NCBI GenBank assembly: GCA_039707655.1
Contig: CM077666.1
Span: forward strand, 241,086,166-241,150,165
DNA length: 64,000 nt
Direction of reading: 5' to 3'
Origin: Elymus sibiricus
Lineage: Eukaryota; Streptophyta; Magnoliopsida; Poales; Poaceae
Positions 22,689-33,508 of this stretch are shown here, in pieces. Below the pieces are notes generated by a model. That model saw only the letters and a program-made list of their open reading frames with translations. It searched no databases and had not been told where the DNA came from. Both the position numbers and the translations under genes were made by a program. Within the stretch, counting starts at the first letter, position 1. The number at the start of each line of letters is the position of its first letter.

Positions 22689-23659
22689 TGATGCGGAGCA
22701 TCCTACGGACATCACCATGTCAAGAGCCCGTTTGGCAAGTGACACGTGTGACATCTACTCCACATACACAAAGGTGAATCATCTCCTTTACGCGTGTTCA
22801 CTTGACCCCTTCGAGGATGGTATACTACTTGACACTCCACTCGTGTGCATACATAGGTATTGTCGGAGCACCACGGACGAGGAGGAGGAGTGCCAGCGCA
22901 CGTGTACAACTACACCGTCCACGAGGGAAGCTTGGAAGAGAAGGAAGAAGAAGCATGGACAAGCTTCTGAAAAAGCCCGGAACCTCCGGCCTCCAGCCCG
23001 GAACTTCCGGCCCCCGGACCTTCCGGCCTCTGACGTCCAGAACAGCCCCAGGCGTGCCAACTCTCTGTTCAGCCCGGAACTTGCCCGGAACCTCGCCCGG
23101 AACCTCCGGCCCCCGGAACCTCCGGCCTGCCCGGAACTTCTGGCCCCCGGCATCCAGCCCAGCCCCGAGCGCGACAACTCTCTGGTTAGCCCGGAACCCG
23201 GCCGGAACCTGCCCGGAACTTCCGTCCCTGCCTGCGTGCATTGACTTGGGCCGAGACCCGTGTACCCCTTCGCCCCTTAGACTATATATACTCTTCTTCC
23301 ACCTACGTTTTAGGGTTAGCAAATATGATAGCTCATTACTTGAGCTGTGCTCCTACCTCTACTCTTGAGAGAGAGAGACCACTCCCATGGAGTTCAAGAC
23401 CTCCATGTGAGAAGATCCTCCGGGATATCCAAGACCTCGACTCCTCTCCGGATCGGGATGAACTAGCTACCGTTTGTACCCTCTTGTGTTGGATTTGGAC
23501 CTTTGTATCCCTTATGTGTATGTGGATTTGGCACATGTGTGATTGTCTCTTGTCTATTTGAGTGATTCCTCTCGTTTTCCCTCTCGTGTTCTTCATGTTC
23601 TTCGCGGGATCCGCTCCAATCGTGAAAGATCGACACCATTAGGGTTCCACCCTATATCA
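22689..23659 (+). repeat. E5 5' LTR
   Basis: 971 bp. CCGGAACTTCCGG words and variants lie at 22976-23223; TATATATA is at 23283-23290. Its first 250 bp match the solo LTR E10 rather than E4, and encode [14 protein letters not shown] instead of the GPMTRARA form. It ends CCCTATATCA. Confidence 0.94.
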
Positions 23660-25645
23660 TCTTGGTATCATGAGCCACGTTAATCACGAATTTGGAGTGT
23701 CCCCCACCGTTTTCTAGCCTAATTTTGCTTCGTTTTGTCCCAATTTCGAAAATCCCCACCAAAAATAGCCATACCAATTTTTTTTTGTGATTTGTTGGTT
23801 GGATTATGTTTTGTTGATTTTGATCCATGGATTCGTTGTGTTTCAAGTGGATCTAGCCTTCCCCATCTTTTCCCCCGTTTCCTTCCACGAAATCTTCTCA
23901 ATTTTGCCCCGGGAAATCGTGTTTTTCCGCCCCCGTTCTCAGATCTGGAATTTAGGGTTCGTCCCGGAAGAAATTCCACGATCCCCGGAACTTCCGGCAT
24001 TCCCCGGAACTTCCGTCCTCACCCCGGAACTTCCGGGCTAAACAGAAAGTTTACCCAAAATCCCCCGATTTCCCCCACACGTCTCCCGCTACCCCCGGAA
24101 CTTCCGGCAACACCCCGGAACTTCCGGAGCCCGGAACTTCCGGCCCTAACCCCGGAACTTCCGGCCTAACCAGAAACATTACACAGAATTTCAGCATCAC
24201 CCTTCTTCACCATTTTCATCATAACTTTTCGCTCCGAACTCCGATTCGAGTGTTCTTTGGCTCGTTTTGAAGCTATCGACGTGCCCGAGGTCCTCACCTT
24301 GGTTTCACCACCATTTGACTCCATCAAAATTTTGGAACTTTGGCATCTTTGCCTAGGGCCTCCACCATATCATCCGCTATTCCATCATAGACTTCCACAA
24401 CCTAATTCATTTTGATCCCCATTGCATTTGAGGTTGTTTGAGTTGTGGCTTGTGTCTCCTAAGGTGTTTCGGCTACTTAGGGACCGTGACTTCCACTCTG
24501 ACAACGTGTATAGCCCCACCATACTCTTCCGCCACCTTACCCATTTTGACCGGGTTTCCACCAATACTTCCGCAACCACCACCGCTAATCCGCTACCACC
24601 ATTTGACATTTGCGTTTGAGATTTTGAGTTCGCGGTTTTTCCGTTTCCTAAGGTGTTTCGGCTAATTAGGAATGGTCCGACATCAAGAACACCGCCACTC
24701 ATCATCGCCCCGAGGTCGTCATCGACATTGACCACTTCATCATTTTGACACCGCAACCGTACGCAAGGGACGGTAACTTCGACGACACCATTGTATTTTC
24801 CCCTTGCCATTGCATTGTTAACCCCTAGCCCATTTTGCGTCACTTGCCTATCGAGACTAGCCATTGAGTATTGCCGGCAACGTTACTTGTGCACTTTAGT
24901 GATTATCGATCCGCACCTTCCATTGCATACATACCTCATCTTGGTATCATCATATCATCTCTTGTGTCACAAGATTGTTCCCGCATATACATAATTGCGA
25001 TCTTGGTTTGTGCATTTCGCATATTGGCAAAAAAAAAAGCTTTTAAGCAAAGAGAAAAACAAAGAGCTTGTAAGCAAGAGCCATAGCATCATACCACATT
25101 GCATATCAAATTACCATCATTGATCATCTTGGATCATCGTGTGAGAAACACCAGGAACCATACATACATAGCATACTTGGGATAGAAAGTCGATACGTTT
25201 TGTCTTCCCTAGGGTGTGCACAAGTTTCGTATCCGCCTATTGAGCAATCGTGCTAGCGTCTCTCTTGAGTTGTGCAACACGAGCGTTTTCCGTGGATTCC
25301 ACATTTTGTGCTCATTCCTTGGTTGCATGACCCCATTTATCTATCCGTGTGTGCGTTTCCGTGTGCCATTCATTGCTATTGGTCTACTTGTTTCATTTGC
25401 GAATTTGTGAATCTCTTTCAACATTATTGACTCTTACTAACAATTGCATCAAATTTTTGTGCCACTATCCTCACCAAGCTACTTCATAAGCTTTACTTGT
25501 GTAGGTGTGAGAATAGACAAGATCCGGTACCAATTGTGCTACTTCCATAATACATTATTGAGTGATCATTGATCCATCTTCAACATTGGATAAGGTACAT
25601 TTGGTCTAGTTCTTTCCTTTCTTCCACTCACATTTTTGCTTGAGC
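23660..25645 (+). other. E5 leader
   Basis: PBS 23663-23676 reads TGGTATCATGAGCC, with one extra base relative to the canonical form; E11 shares it. CCGGAACTTCCGG words are at 23984-24165, about 320-500 nt after the LTR. The twin motif is at 25037-25050 and 25065-25077. At about 2.0 kb it is longer than the autonomous leaders, with extra sequence before the conserved core. Confidence 0.87.
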
Positions 25646-27178
25646 ATGATGGATAGGCAAAGCACATCTACTTCGGTCTACACCAACAACGACGAGTTCG
25701 ATGCCACGAAAAACTTCATCGACGCCAAGATGCAAGCTCACAAGGAGGAGCTCATAGCCCACATCAAGACCGCCAAGAGGTCTCCCTCATCTTCGAGAAG
25801 ACGCTCAAGTGCACAAGCTTCTGAGCTACCATCTCCGGCAAGGTCACATCGGCATCGACACCATCACCGACGAGAACGTGAAGGTCAAGAGCTCAACACC
25901 AACAACCGCTCCACGACTTCACCATCTCCCTTGGCATCTTCGCCAAGCGACATCAAGGCATCTTCGCCTTTGGACATACGGCATCTTCGCCAACAAGCAC
26001 CTCAAGATTACGCTCAAGAGGAGCTCCCAAAGCTCAAGTCCGCGACTTCCACAAGCTACTACGACCTCGACACCGACCACGAGTTTCCTTTCTATGGGAC
26101 TCAAGACCCCGAGGAGTATCTCGAGTGGGAACGCAAGATGGACGACTACCTCAAGCTACATCAAGTCCCCTCCGAAGATCAAGTGAAGTGCGCCACAAGT
26201 ACCTTCCACGACTACGCATCGACATGGTGGCTTCACACACCTTCGAAGAGCTTCAACATGAGTTGGCCCAAGACGAAGAAAGCGATGCGGCAAGAATTTT
26301 TTCCTTCCACCTACACGGAACATCTTCGACGCCAATTGGAGAACACCATCCAAGGATCCAATTCCATCGACGAGTACTTCAAGGAGATGAAGCAAGCCTT
26401 GCGACGAGCCGGTGTGGACGACCCCATTTCGATGAAGTTCCACTTCATGATGGGATTGAACAACGACATCTCCAAGACTATCTTCCTCGACAACTACAAG
26501 TCCCTCGACGACAACTACTTTGGTGCTCTCAAGGCGGAAAAAGACCTCCAGAAGGCCAAGGCTTCTCCACCCCAAGCACACTTCGCGACGACCAAGCTCC
26601 AAGACGGCGAGCATGAGGGTAGTACCACCACGATGTCCAAGCCCGACGAGCTCCAAGACGATGCTCCCAAGTTCGACATCCCCGCCATCCCTCTTTGTGG
26701 CATTGACGATGCCGAGTCTACCATGACTCTTTTTGAAGACGGCACGGTAACGACTACGACTACGGAGCCAATCAAGGACCAAGTTTTGAAGGCGAGCGAC
26801 AAGGTGGCGAGCAAGGATGATGCTTCCATCTATGGAGGCGAGAGTGATGATGTGCCATCTTCGGCCTTCATCCACAGCGACGACGAGACGGTTGAGCATG
26901 GAATTTTCCCTTCGACCAAGGAGGCGTATGATGATGAGTTGAGCGACTTGTGCCACCATATTGAGAGTGAGAGCGAGTTCACCACTAGCCCCATATATGA
27001 TGAGATGCTTCAATTCCCATGTGAGGAGAGCCACAACCCCCACCACTTGAGTGAGATGAGTGACTCCACCATATGTGAGTTTGAGTGCACCTATGTTGAG
27101 GGAGTGAGTGAGCCACCACATAGAGAGAGTGAGATAGTTGATCGGTCTTGTGAGCCATTTCGATTTCTAATGACTTAA
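25646..27178 (+). CDS. E5 gag-like protein, about 510 aa
   Basis: The start at 25646 gives MMDRQSTSTSVYTNNDEFD, in register with other gag starts; the frame is open a little upstream without ATG. Residues about 45-110 are Ser/Arg/His-rich and basic. The gag core is about 135-300: FYGTQDPEEYLEWERKMDDYL, ASTWWLH, MRQEFFPSTYTEHL, IDEYFKEM, MGLNNDISKTI. The C-terminal part is acidic with repeated DD/EE motifs and no zinc knuckle. It is intact in this copy. E11 carries a homologue. Likely capsid function, possibly co-assembling with autonomous Gag. Confidence 0.82.
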   Translation: MMDRQSTSTSVYTNNDEFDATKNFIDAKMQAHKEELIAHIKTAKRSPSSSRRRSSAQASELPSPARSHRHRHHHRREREGQELNTNNRSTTSPSPLASSPSDIKASSPLDIRHLRQQAPQDYAQEELPKLKSATSTSYYDLDTDHEFPFYGTQDPEEYLEWERKMDDYLKLHQVPSEDQVKCATSTFHDYASTWWLHTPSKSFNMSWPKTKKAMRQEFFPSTYTEHLRRQLENTIQGSNSIDEYFKEMKQALRRAGVDDPISMKFHFMMGLNNDISKTIFLDNYKSLDDNYFGALKAEKDLQKAKASPPQAHFATTKLQDGEHEGSTTTMSKPDELQDDAPKFDIPAIPLCGIDDAESTMTLFEDGTVTTTTTEPIKDQVLKASDKVASKDDASIYGGESDDVPSSAFIHSDDETVEHGIFPSTKEAYDDELSDLCHHIESESEFTTSPIYDEMLQFPCEESHNPHHLSEMSDSTICEFECTYVEGVSEPPHRESEIVDRSCEPFRFLMT

Positions 27179-27697
27179 CCTCTACCTCTATTGTGTCTTC
27201 TCATTTGGTGCTAGGTCCCATATATGATGACGCGCCGATCCACGACGACTTCGTCCCTCTTATGGACAAGACGATGGCCATGGTGGACTATGATACACCC
27301 CCACATGGTTCCATCACGATGATGATGACCACGAGTTGGTCCTTGCCACCTCACCTACACCACATGAGTGGAATAAGAAAGGTAACATAGGTGAAGGTGA
27401 TGCTCTTGTCCCACTAGTGGACATTCTTGACATTGATTGCTAGCATGATGTCGATCCTCCTATTAACATGCTTGATGCTAGTGTGATTTCACCATGCGAT
27501 GATTTACCCATTTATGATGAGTATGATGATTGCCATGTGGAGTCTATTAGTTGTGATGCCATGTTGCATAGGATATCTTGTGATAATTCTCTCGGTCACA
27601 TCATGTTTGCAACCCCTCTTGACTTGTCATATGCTATGAATGAGATCTCCCATATGTCATATTATCTCATCGTAGTGACTATGCATATGCCATTAAA
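27179..27697 (+). other. E5 spacer between gag and ORF2
   Basis: About 500 bp after the gag stop with only short broken frames, rich in GATGA and CCATATG-like words. It resembles decayed coding sequence continuous with the next ORF, but no motif is recognised. Confidence 0.5.
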
Positions 27698-29284
27698 ATG
27701 AACCCAATTTGCACATATGGCATAGATGACAAGCCCATGGTTATTGGCATTTGTTTTTCTTGTGATGATATTGATATGCTTCCTTTGCATCCTTGTTCAT
27801 ATATGCCATGCCATGACCAGCTAACTTCGGACATGCATTATTTGCCATGTTGTCAATTTTCTCCATATGATGTTTTCGCTATTGCTCATGAGGAGACCCC
27901 CATAGTTTCCTCATACATGTTAGGAGATTTTGATCGATCACATCCATTGCATGATCCCAATGATTGTGTGCACCATATGCATCCCATGAATAAAACTGCT
28001 ATTGATGTGCCATATACTTGCATGCTCAATTTGTGTCCCCATCGTGTAATACATAACAACTATTCTTTCATGATGGATGACATGTTTCTCTACCATGCCT
28101 CAAATTTCTTTGAGCATAGCTTGTTTTGTGCTAACTCTAACGTGCACATACACATCATGATGGATGATGTGTACATTTACCACGCACACACTTTGTTTTG
28201 TTTGTCCCCATGTTGTGTAGGTACACATGCTTCCTCGTCGACCTCGCAAGCGCAAGAGTTGACGAAACGAGCTCTAGCGAGCAATGATGATTTGGGATTC
28301 CGTGGATTGTCATTCCCACCGCCCCCACCGCGCAATGACTTCGCGCATTTCTTCTACATGGCCCTCACATGGTTATGGGTTATTGTCTATTATATATCCT
28401 TTGCCCATATTGCCATGTTCACTTTGCATGATATGTTCATTTCCATTTCGATGACATGCTTTGGTGACCCATGCTTTGCATTACACATGATTCACGATTC
28501 TAGTACTTGTATGTGTATTTGCATGCTTGGTGGAGATATCACTTGTTATTGCCATGTTTGCTTTGTACCCCATGCCTATGATGATACTTTGATATTGCTT
28601 TGTGTTCGTGCTTACGATATGTCATGTGCATTACCTATATCTATTATTTGCTCACATGACATGATTGCCATATTTTCCTCTAGTGTGTTGCATCTTCACT
28701 CCACTAGTTTGCACGACACGATCACTATGATTGCTTGCCTTGTTGCATCACCGATGATTCATACTTGCTCGTTTCATGCGGTTGATGGCATCCATTCACA
28801 TGCTTTGCACATGATTGATATTGCTTCTTGTCATATATCTCCATATGTTGCATCTCTCATGCTAGATGATTTGCCATGTCTTGAGTGCAACAATGCTTTT
28901 AGTCTTGCTAATGAGATCGCCCCCATAGCTTTCTCCCATATTATTGGAGCTTTTGACATCTTTCATGTGAAGCATGCGTGTCTTCCTTCTTTGCACCATA
29001 TGCCTAGTGCCATGAATATTGCCATTATTGCATCATATTATTCATGCACTTTTGCTTCTAATGGTTATGTGCAAGAAAAGAGAACCATCATGATGGATGA
29101 TGTGTTTATCTACCATGCACATATGTTCTTTGCTTTGTTGTGTGCATGTGTAGGATCCTTCGACATCGTGTCAACTTCCACTTCACGCGAGTTGACCCTT
29201 CGAGCTCTTGAGAGCGAGCCACTTTCGACCGACGCGCTTCTACAACGCATTTGCTACCATTTCGGCATTGTGAAGGACGCATAA
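27698..29284 (+). CDS. E5 ORF2, 528 aa, Cys/His/Met-rich, unknown
   Basis: Function is not recognised. It lies in the gag reading frame. Composition is extreme in Cys, His, Met and Asp, from repeated ATG, CAT, TGC and GATG words. A motif close to MMDDV(F/Y)IYHAHTLF occurs three times (about 28075, 28158, 29090); the last two are followed by an acceptor-like TGTGTAG and then by a similar (S)TS..(E)LT.RAL segment, which suggests an internal duplication. E2 ORF2 has one copy of the motif. It could be a real protein, a run of introns read through, or low-complexity DNA open by chance; the shared motif argues against pure chance. Confidence 0.5.
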   Translation: MNPICTYGIDDKPMVIGICFSCDDIDMLPLHPCSYMPCHDQLTSDMHYLPCCQFSPYDVFAIAHEETPIVSSYMLGDFDRSHPLHDPNDCVHHMHPMNKTAIDVPYTCMLNLCPHRVIHNNYSFMMDDMFLYHASNFFEHSLFCANSNVHIHIMMDDVYIYHAHTLFCLSPCCVGTHASSSTSQAQELTKRALASNDDLGFRGLSFPPPPPRNDFAHFFYMALTWLWVIVYYISFAHIAMFTLHDMFISISMTCFGDPCFALHMIHDSSTCMCICMLGGDITCYCHVCFVPHAYDDTLILLCVRAYDMSCALPISIICSHDMIAIFSSSVLHLHSTSLHDTITMIACLVASPMIHTCSFHAVDGIHSHALHMIDIASCHISPYVASLMLDDLPCLECNNAFSLANEIAPIAFSHIIGAFDIFHVKHACLPSLHHMPSAMNIAIIASYYSCTFASNGYVQEKRTIMMDDVFIYHAHMFFALLCACVGSFDIVSTSTSRELTLRALESEPLSTDALLQRICYHFGIVKDA

Positions 29285-29299
29285 GGACATGCTTTCGCG

Positions 29300-29815
29300 G
29301 TGATATCCTCCTCCTTTGAGAATCCCAACACCATGAGCATGAATATTGTGGATCATACTTCATGTGTTGCTTGCACCATGACACTTTGCACACATGCTAG
29401 AGATCTTGCTTCGACTTGCCATTGCCACATTGCCATGACTCATGATATATATGCCTTGTGTGTTGCATCCGACTTGTGGATTACTTGCTCCTATCATATG
29501 CTTGGATGCAACAATGTCATTTCTGCACATATGCCATGTCCCATTGATTGCTACATGCTTGACTTGATTGGCTCACACATGATGAACATTTGCTCTTTCT
29601 ATTGTGTTGAGTGCCACACTATCTTCACTACACCATATGCACATTATGCTTGGATTGTCTTGCATCTCATCTTCTTTGGTGTTGTGAATGATTCATATGC
29701 CTACCATCGACCTTTTGTTGAGCACCTTGTGCATGCTTGCTATGACATTGAGGTAGATGCTTGTTCATTTGTCACACATATTAGCATCTTTACCTCACCA
29801 TGCTTGTTTCCATGA
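29300..29815 (+). CDS. E5 ORF3, 171 aa, continuation of ORF2
   Basis: Same frame as ORF2, separated by one TAA (29282-29284). Same Cys/His/Met-rich composition and CATATGC-like words. It is probably the tail of one original ORF split by a nonsense change. Confidence 0.4.
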   Translation: MISSSFENPNTMSMNIVDHTSCVACTMTLCTHARDLASTCHCHIAMTHDIYALCVASDLWITCSYHMLGCNNVISAHMPCPIDCYMLDLIGSHMMNICSFYCVECHTIFTTPYAHYAWIVLHLIFFGVVNDSYAYHRPFVEHLVHACYDIEVDACSFVTHISIFTSPCLFP

Positions 29816-30121
29816 TGACTTTGCTTGTGCTCAATTCATATGCTTAAATGCCATGTCTCAATCCTTTGTCACACCATATGCTTTGCATGATGACGACACT
29901 TGTTTGGTGAATCGCCTCTTGATTGCTTGGTTTTGCACTAACGCTAACCAAGTGTTTGTTGTCCTTACTCCATTTGAAGGAATCACAAGACGGTGCGACA
30001 TTGGAGAGTGCCCATTTCGAGCTTGAAGATGATGAGTACTTGGTGATCGTCCACTTCTACACGGCGAAGCCATCTCTTTCCCATGGTGATTTGGTTTTCG
30101 ATCCGAGGTCGGATCTTTCCC
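29816..30121 (+). other. E5 3' internal region, pol-tail remnant
   Basis: A frame from about 29923 reads through LVFDPRSDLSQGG and the PPT into the LTR. The last 60 bp match the end of pol in E4, E6 and E7 (RTDLSQGG). This is the only pol-derived piece left in E5. An acceptor-like TTTGAAG lies near 29980. Confidence 0.6.
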
Positions 30122-30137
30122 AAGGGGGGGGGGGAGA
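30122..30137 (+). other. E5 polypurine tract
   Basis: AA, eleven G, AGA, directly before the 3' LTR. Confidence 0.85.
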
Positions 30138-31161
30138 TGATGCGGAGCATCCTACGGACATCACCATGTCAAGAGCCCGTTTGGCAAGTGACACGTGCGA
30201 CATCTACTCCACATACACAAAGGTGAATCATCTCCTTTACGCGTGTTCACTTGACCCCTTCGAGGATGGTATACTACTTGACACTCCACTCGTGTGCATA
30301 CATAGGTATTGTCGGAGCACCACGGACGAGGAGGAGGAGTGCCAGCGCACGTGTACAACTACACCGTCCGTGAGGGAAGCTTGGAAGAGAAGGAAGAAGA
30401 AGCATGGACAAGCTTCTGAAAAAGCCCGGAACCTCCGGCCTCCAGCCCGGAACTTCCGGGCCCCGGACCTTCCGGCCGCTCCGGAACTTCCGGCCTCCGA
30501 CGTCCAGAACAGCCCCAGGCGTGCCAACTCTCTGTTCAGCCCGGAACTTGCCCGGAACCTCGCCCGGAACCTCCGGCCCCCGGAACCTCCGGCCTGCCCG
30601 GAACTTCCGGCCCCCGGCATCCAGCCCAGCCCCGAGCGCGACAACTCTTTGGTTAGCCCGGAACCCGGCCGGAACCTGCCCGGAACTTCCGGCCACCGGA
30701 ACCTCCGGCCGTACCCGGAACTTCCGGCCCTGCCTGCGTGCATTGACTTGGGCCGAGACCCGTGTACCCCTTCGCCCCTTAGACTATATATACTCTTCTT
30801 CCACCTACGTTTTAGGGTTAGCAAATATGATAGCTCATTAGTTGAGATGTGCTCCTACCTCTACTCTTGAGAGAGAGAGACCACTCCCATGGAGTTCAAG
30901 ACCTCCATGTGAGAAGATCCTCCGGGATATCCAAGACCTCGACTTCTCTCCGGATCGGGATGAACTAGCTACCGTTTGTACCCTCTTGTGTTGGATTTGG
31001 TCCTTTGTATCACTTATGTGTATGTGGATTTAGCACATGTGTGATTGTTTCTTGTCTATTTGAGTGATTCCTCTCGTTTTCCCTCTCGTGTTCTTCGTGT
31101 TCTTTGCGGGATCCGCTCCAATCGTGAAAGATCGACACCATTAGGGTTCCACCCTACATCA
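30138..31161 (+). repeat. E5 3' LTR
   Basis: 1,024 bp, 53 bp longer than the 5' LTR. Almost all the excess is in the word cluster (30424-30731, against 22976-23223 in the 5' copy). Confidence 0.94.
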
Positions 31162-32683
31162 AAAATTGAATAAGCGTCATGCTAAATGGAGTGAGTTCAT
31201 TGAGTCATTTCCTTATGTTATCAAGTATATCAAAGGTAAGGAAAATGTAGTGGCGGACGCTCTTTCCCGCAAGTGCATGTTGGTTACCAAACTTGAGGTG
31301 AATGTTATTGGCTTTGAGCACATTAAAGACTTCTATGAGCATGATTCGTCATTTGCAACTCCTTATGCCAAATGTTTACCTCATAAAACTTGGGAGCAAT
31401 ATTACCTTAAAGAAGGTTATCTTATGCGAGCTAACAAACTTTGTATTCCCGAGTCTTCTCTTCGTTTGCTACTTTTGCAAGAAGCTCATGGTGGAGGACT
31501 CATGGGACATTTTGGACGTGACAAGACATTCGCTACGCTCTCCAAGAACTACTTTTGGCCCAAGATGTTTCGAGACGTCTCACGCTACACCAACCGGTGC
31601 TCTACATGCCACAAAGCTAAGTCCAAAGCTCAATCTCATAGTTTATATATGCCACTTCCTATTCCATATCACCCATGGAAAGATATTAGCATGGATTTCG
31701 TGCTTGGTTTGCCTCGAACTCAAAACGGCAAAGATTCCGTATTTGTTGTTGTGGACCGTTTCTCTAAGATGGCACATTTCATTCCTTGCAACTAGATAGA
31801 CGATGCTTTACATGTTGCAAATCTCTTTTGTAGGGAAATCTTGCGTTTGCATGGAGTGCCAAAGACGATCGTGTCGGACCGAGACGTCAAGTTCCTTAGC
31901 TACTTTTGGAAGACACTATGCGCCAAGCTCGGAATCAAGCTCCTATTCTCATCGGCATATCACCCTCAGACCGACGGCCAAACGGAGGTCACGAACCGGA
32001 CTCTTTCCACACTTCTCCGCGTGTTGATCAAGAAGAACATAAGGGAGTGGGAGGAATGTTTACCCATCGCCGAGTTCGCCTACAATCGAGCAAGACACTC
32101 TACTACCGGCAAGTCCCCCTTTGAGGTCGTCTACGGTTTCAACCCTTTGTCCCCATTGGACATCTTACCGCTACCGCTACAAGAGCGAACCGACATGGAC
32201 GCGAGTGCACGCGCAAGTTTCCTCAAGAAGATGCATGAAGATACAAGGCACACGATCGAGCGGCAAGTACACCGGCTCGCGACCAAGGTCAACATCAACA
32301 AGCACCCCATGGTGTTCAACCCCGGTGATCTTGTATGGCTACACCTTCGCAAAGACCGCTTCCCCAACGAGCGCAAGTCCAAGCTACTACCTCGAGCCGA
32401 TGGACCATTCAAGGTGCTAGCACGCTACAACGACAATGCATACAAGATCGACATCCCTCGTGACAAGTACAACGTGAGCGACATCTTCAACGTCAAGGAT
32501 TTATCTCCCTTCCATGGTGATGAGGATTCCGATCCGAGGACGGATCTTTCCCAAGGGGGGGAAGATGATGCGGAGCATCCTACGGTCATCCCCATGGACG
32601 CACCTACGTTTCCCCAAGTACCAAGAGGACCGATGACACGAGGACGTGCAAGAGCTCTCGAAACCGAGGTGACATCTCCTTAG
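31162..32683 (+). pseudogene. E4 RNase H end, integrase and LTR-encoded tail
   Basis: Resumes at the AAAAT TSD with [16 protein letters not shown] (end of RNase H) and ADALSRK. The integrase zinc domain and DDE residues are visible: MDFVLG (about 31690), VSDRDVKF (about 31872), QTEVTN (about 31980). One nonsense codon, TAG at 31793-31795 (AAG in relatives), interrupts an otherwise continuous frame. The frame crosses the PPT into the 3' LTR and encodes GPMTRGRARALETEV before a 2-bp loss ends it. Confidence 0.9.
32553..32565 (+). other. E4 polypurine tract
   Basis: AA, seven G, then AAGA, directly before the 3' LTR. Confidence 0.85.
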
Positions 32684-33503
32684 TGAACTTCCATTCGACT
32701 CGAGTGAGACATGGCTACTACCGCAAACGGAGACACTTTGCATACTTAGGTACAAAGGAATCGGCCAAGGAGAAGGAATGGAGCAAGATGGACACCAAGG
32801 ACTTGGAAATGACCGTGCCCAGCCCAGGAACACCGGTACAACCACCCCACTACCGGTCAACAACCGGTCCACCGGTTTAACCGCTCCACTACCGCCCAAG
32901 TACCGGTCAACCTTCTGTATTCGAGCAGAGAAAGGCCGGTACCAGCCCGGTTATTCCCCCAGCGCCAGCCAGCCCGGTACAACCGGTCCCCCAAGCAGTA
33001 CAACCGGTCCTTCCTTCAGCGAACACCTCCAGGAACCGGTGCCTGAGCCCCCAGCGGTACAACCGCCCGCAAGTCCGGTACAACCGGTCAGCCTGCGCGC
33101 TGTGAAAGGGCAACGACCCATATATCCCTCCACTTACCCCTTGGACTATAAATACTCGTCTCCTAGCTCCGAATTAGGGTTAGCAAAGTAGTTAGCTCTT
33201 CGAGATAGAGCTTTGCTCATCCATACCTCTCCCATGGAGATCAAGACCTCCATGAGACCCATGTGAGAAGATCCGCTCCGGATTCAAGACCTCAACTCCT
33301 CTACGGATTGGGATGAACTAGCTACCGTGTATCCTCTTGTGTTGACTTTGGATCTTGTATCTCTACTATGTGTATGTGGATCTAGTGCATGTGTGATTTG
33401 GATTATGTCATTTGAGTGTTCTTCTTGTGTTCTTCTTGGATTTGCTCCTTTTCCCCCTCCTAAAGTGTGAAAAGATCGTCATCTAGGGTTCCACCCTACA
33501 TCA
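32566..33503 (+). repeat. E4 3' LTR
   Basis: 938 bp, nearly identical to the 5' LTR; one visible length change is about 9 bp near 33425. CCGGT words lie at 32832-33090. Confidence 0.95.
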
Positions 33504-33508
33504 GCTAA

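Larger units (their letters stand above)
22689..31161 (+). mobile_element. E5: non-autonomous Ty3/gypsy-like element with gag and an unknown second ORF
   Basis: 5' LTR 22689-23659, 3' LTR 30138-31161, TSD AAAAT (22684-22688, 31162-31166). It has its own gag, but no zinc knuckle, protease, RT, RNase H or integrase. About 2.9 kb of CAT/TGC-rich sequence replaces pol. The 3' end just before the PPT (GATCCGAGG, GGATCTTTCCCAAG) and the LTR ends match E4, E6 and E7, which supports mobilisation by them. Confidence 0.93.
16723..33503 (+). mobile_element. E4: Ty3/gypsy LTR retrotransposon interrupted by E5
   Basis: 5' LTR 16723-17651, internal, 3' LTR 32566-33503, TSD GCTAA (16718-16722, 33504-33508). 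E5 splits the RNase H coding region (TSD AAAAT). The gag-pol frame is open for 1,113 codons, the longest in the window, and keeps the RT YFDD box, so this is the least degraded autonomous coding unit here despite two early stops. Confidence 0.95.

Noticed and set aside
22976..23223. Word clusters as a CRISPR-like or minisatellite array
   Set aside because: Words are 12-14 bp with irregular spacing and no unique equal-length spacers, and lie within LTRs of a plant-type retrotransposon.
26156..27121. Antisense ORF of 321 codons over E5 gag, with a similar one of 305 codons over E11 gag (59723-60640)
   Set aside because: Both mirror the sense gag ORF in codon-biased sequence and share no recognisable domain; they are best explained as shadows of gag.
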